From contig NZ_CP086139.1 in assembly GCF_017565645.3 (NCBI RefSeq), positions 1 to 64,000 on the forward strand: a stretch of DNA of 64,000 bases. The letters run 5' to 3'. Below are positions 62,622 through 64,000 of this stretch, in pieces (position 1 is the stretch's first letter; each line of letters opens with the position of its first letter). Below the pieces are notes generated by a model. It made no database searches. It had not been told where the DNA came from and was given only the letters and a program-made list of their open reading frames with translations. Source of the stretch: Bradyrhizobium barranii subsp. barranii. Its GTDB lineage: Bacteria > Pseudomonadota > Alphaproteobacteria > Rhizobiales > Xanthobacteraceae. A program made the translations under genes and the position numbers.

Positions 62622-63758
62622 TCAGGTGTTGAACGAGCGCACGAGCGGCAGCGCGAACAGGCGCGCCCAGGCTTGAGTGCTGGCTTTTTGAATGGCGAGG
62701 ACGTTGGTGCCGGCGGTCCACCAATCGTTGCCGATGGCGACAAGTATGTCGGGCGACTGGAGCATCGACTGCAGGACGGGCCAAACGACCAACTGCTCGT
62801 AGCAGATCAAGGGCGCGACGCGCCGGCCGGCTGACTCGACGACGGGGTTGGCAAAGAAGCTGGCCCTGGCGCCGCCGCCCTGCCCCGTCCAGGCGAGCCA
62901 GGGTTGCCACATCGAGACCGGCACCGGCATGCGCTCGCCATAGAGCCGGCGAGCGCGACCGGTGCTGATCTCCACCATGGCATTGTCATAGCCTTCGCGA
63001 TCGACGATCGCGGCACCGGCGATCACCGTGATGTTGGAGCGGCGAAGGCCGTCCATCCAGAAGCCGCTCGTGGTCGGCGTCCACATCCCGGCCGCACTCT
63101 CGGGAAGCACGACAACGCGCGCTCCCGCCGCGCCCGCTTCGCGCACGTGCTGGAGAAGCGCTTGGGATTGAGCGAGATCCGGAGTCCGCCCGAGTGCGCT
63201 GCCAAGCTTGGTATCGAGGCCAACCCATCCGCCCGGTTGCGACGGCACGATCCAGTGCGCGGCCGACCAGGCCGAGAGGCTGGCCGCGACGATCGCTGCG
63301 ATGGGCCACGCGCCGGTCGTCATGGCGACCAGGATCGCCGCGGTCGCGGCCAATCCCCACCATCCCCAACCGGGAAACAAAATGCCGGCCGCGGTGATCG
63401 GCTGTGCCCATCCGACGATCCCAAAGGGAGGCGCGCTCATCAGGATCGCGGCAAGCCCAAACGAAAGCGTCCGCCCCCATCCCGGCCGACTCTGCCACAG
63501 CATGGTATGGACAAGGACGAAGGCGGCCGCGGCGCCAATCCACAAAGCGATGCCGACGCCGACATCCGTGCCGTAAAAATTGACGACGCCCTGCGGCAGC
63601 CCGCGCGATGCCGCGAGGAAATAGGCCGCGCTCACTGCCGCTGAGATCACCCGCGTGGGCGCGAACGCCCACAGCGTCGGAAAGGCGCAGGCGAGCGGCA
63701 GGGCGAGCGGGTGACCACACCAGGCCGCGGCCCCGACCGAAGCCGCGGCTACGACCAT
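62622..63758 (-). CDS. traB: TraB conjugal transfer protein (nitrilase/Lnt-like)
   Basis: About 378 residues from ATG 63758 (the frame is open further to 63917 but overlaps traF). The N-terminal half has multiple membrane spans (VVAAASVGAAAWCGHPLAL; GIALWIGAAAAFVLVHTML). The C-terminal half is a carbon-nitrogen hydrolase-like fold with the catalytic glutamate region VVVLPESAAGMWTP and the cysteine segment APLICYEQLVVWP. It resembles apolipoprotein N-acyltransferase; in Ti plasmids TraB promotes efficient transfer. The stop lies 11 bases before traH. Confidence 0.88.
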   Translation of the reverse strand: MVVAAASVGAAAWCGHPLALPLACAFPTLWAFAPTRVISAAVSAAYFLAASRGLPQGVVNFYGTDVGVGIALWIGAAAAFVLVHTMLWQSRPGWGRTLSFGLAAILMSAPPFGIVGWAQPITAAGILFPGWGWWGLAATAAILVAMTTGAWPIAAIVAASLSAWSAAHWIVPSQPGGWVGLDTKLGSALGRTPDLAQSQALLQHVREAGAAGARVVVLPESAAGMWTPTTSGFWMDGLRRSNITVIAGAAIVDREGYDNAMVEISTGRARRLYGERMPVPVSMWQPWLAWTGQGGGARASFFANPVVESAGRRVAPLICYEQLVVWPVLQSMLQSPDILVAIGNDWWTAGTNVLAIQKASTQAWARLFALPLVRSFNT

Positions 63759-63777
63759 CGCCGCGGCACGCCAGGCG

Positions 63778-64000
63778 CTAGGGACCGAAGGTGAAGACGG
63801 GCCGGGCGAGGCCGAGAACGCCCGATGACGGGATCGGGCCAAAATAGCGGGAATCATAGGAGCCTGCGAAATCGGAGTGGAGATAGAGCTCGCCGTCGGG
63901 AATGACGCCGCCGGCAAAGGCTAAGAGAGGACGGCCGGCGGCATCGGTCTGCCGGACATCGGAATCGGGCAGCGGATAGCCGTCGATCGAGACCTGTTCG
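63778..64000 (-). CDS. traF: TraF pilin peptidase (S26 family), C-terminal part
   Basis: The gene runs off the window end. The visible 73 residues read [40 protein letters not shown] and [20 protein letters not shown], which is the C-terminal portion of the signal-peptidase-like TraF with its catalytic-domain end (S.DSRYFG.I). In relatives it processes and cyclises the TrbC pilin. The traB start follows 19 bases after its stop. Confidence 0.85.
   Translation of the reverse strand, partial: EQVSIDGYPLPDSDVRQTDAAGRPLLAFAGGVIPDGELYLHSDFAGSYDSRYFGPIPSSGVLGLARPVFTFGP

Overview
This window looks like part of a repABC-type conjugative plasmid, or an integrated relative, from a nodulating alphaproteobacterium of the Bradyrhizobium kind. 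The evidence is high GC, a complete repA-repB-repC cassette with its antisense RNA, Ti-plasmid-type quorum and transfer genes (traI, trb, traR, traM, traH-traB-traF), a piece of a type III effector of the NopD/Ulp1 class, and a dense crust of IS21, IS66, IS110, IS256, IS630, IS1380, IS3 and IS5 family material. The organism is inferred from gene content, not from a database match.

Layout. 1-9.5 kb: IS21 parts, fragments of a non-ribosomal peptide synthetase (NRPS), a group II intron reverse transcriptase, an IS110 piece, the C48 peptidase effector domain and a few small hypothetical genes. 9.5-16.3 kb: a broken AAA ATPase with a zinc-hook-like motif, an NRPS adenylation fragment, a ParB-N fragment, two unknown genes and an intact periplasmic binding protein. 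16.4-25 kb: IS110, a broken DTW-domain gene, IS256, and one SEC-C/TPR gene split by two elements (an internally deleted IS21 and an IS630). Both insertions can be removed on paper to restore a 470-codon frame. 25-35.4 kb: small genes and two IS66 elements with perfect 8-bp target duplications. The second IS66 carries a 2.48-kb serine-recombinase cassette inserted inside tnpB at a 2-bp core. 35.5-44.4 kb: plasmid maintenance (scpB, a DUF1403 gene, two toxin-antitoxin pairs, a tyrosine integrase, repCBA). 44.4-64 kb: the transfer region.

The transfer region follows Ti-plasmid order (repABC, traI-trbBCDEJKL, then traR, traM, traH, traB, traF), but trbF, trbG, trbH and trbI are absent. trbL is cut off, and in their place sits a 7-kb cargo island. 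It encodes a multi-ubiquitin-like protein, a ThiF/E1-like enzyme, a small cysteine-rich DUF6527-type protein, a 1005-residue caspase-Ski2-like helicase fusion, and an AbiEi/AbiEii pair behind two inverted-repeat operators. This is the most interesting part of the window: a ubiquitin-like conjugation module next to a predicted death protease fused to a helicase, inserted into a conjugation operon. A 107-bp piece of the helicase gene is also present, inverted, at the broken end of trbL. trbB, traH and abiEii each carry a frameshift; in trbB and abiEii it is explained by one extra copy of a short tandem repeat. As sequenced, the conjugation apparatus is probably not self-sufficient.

Many of the recognisable genes are degraded. 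NRPS and polyketide synthase fragments occur at three separate places and probably come from one dispersed biosynthetic cluster.
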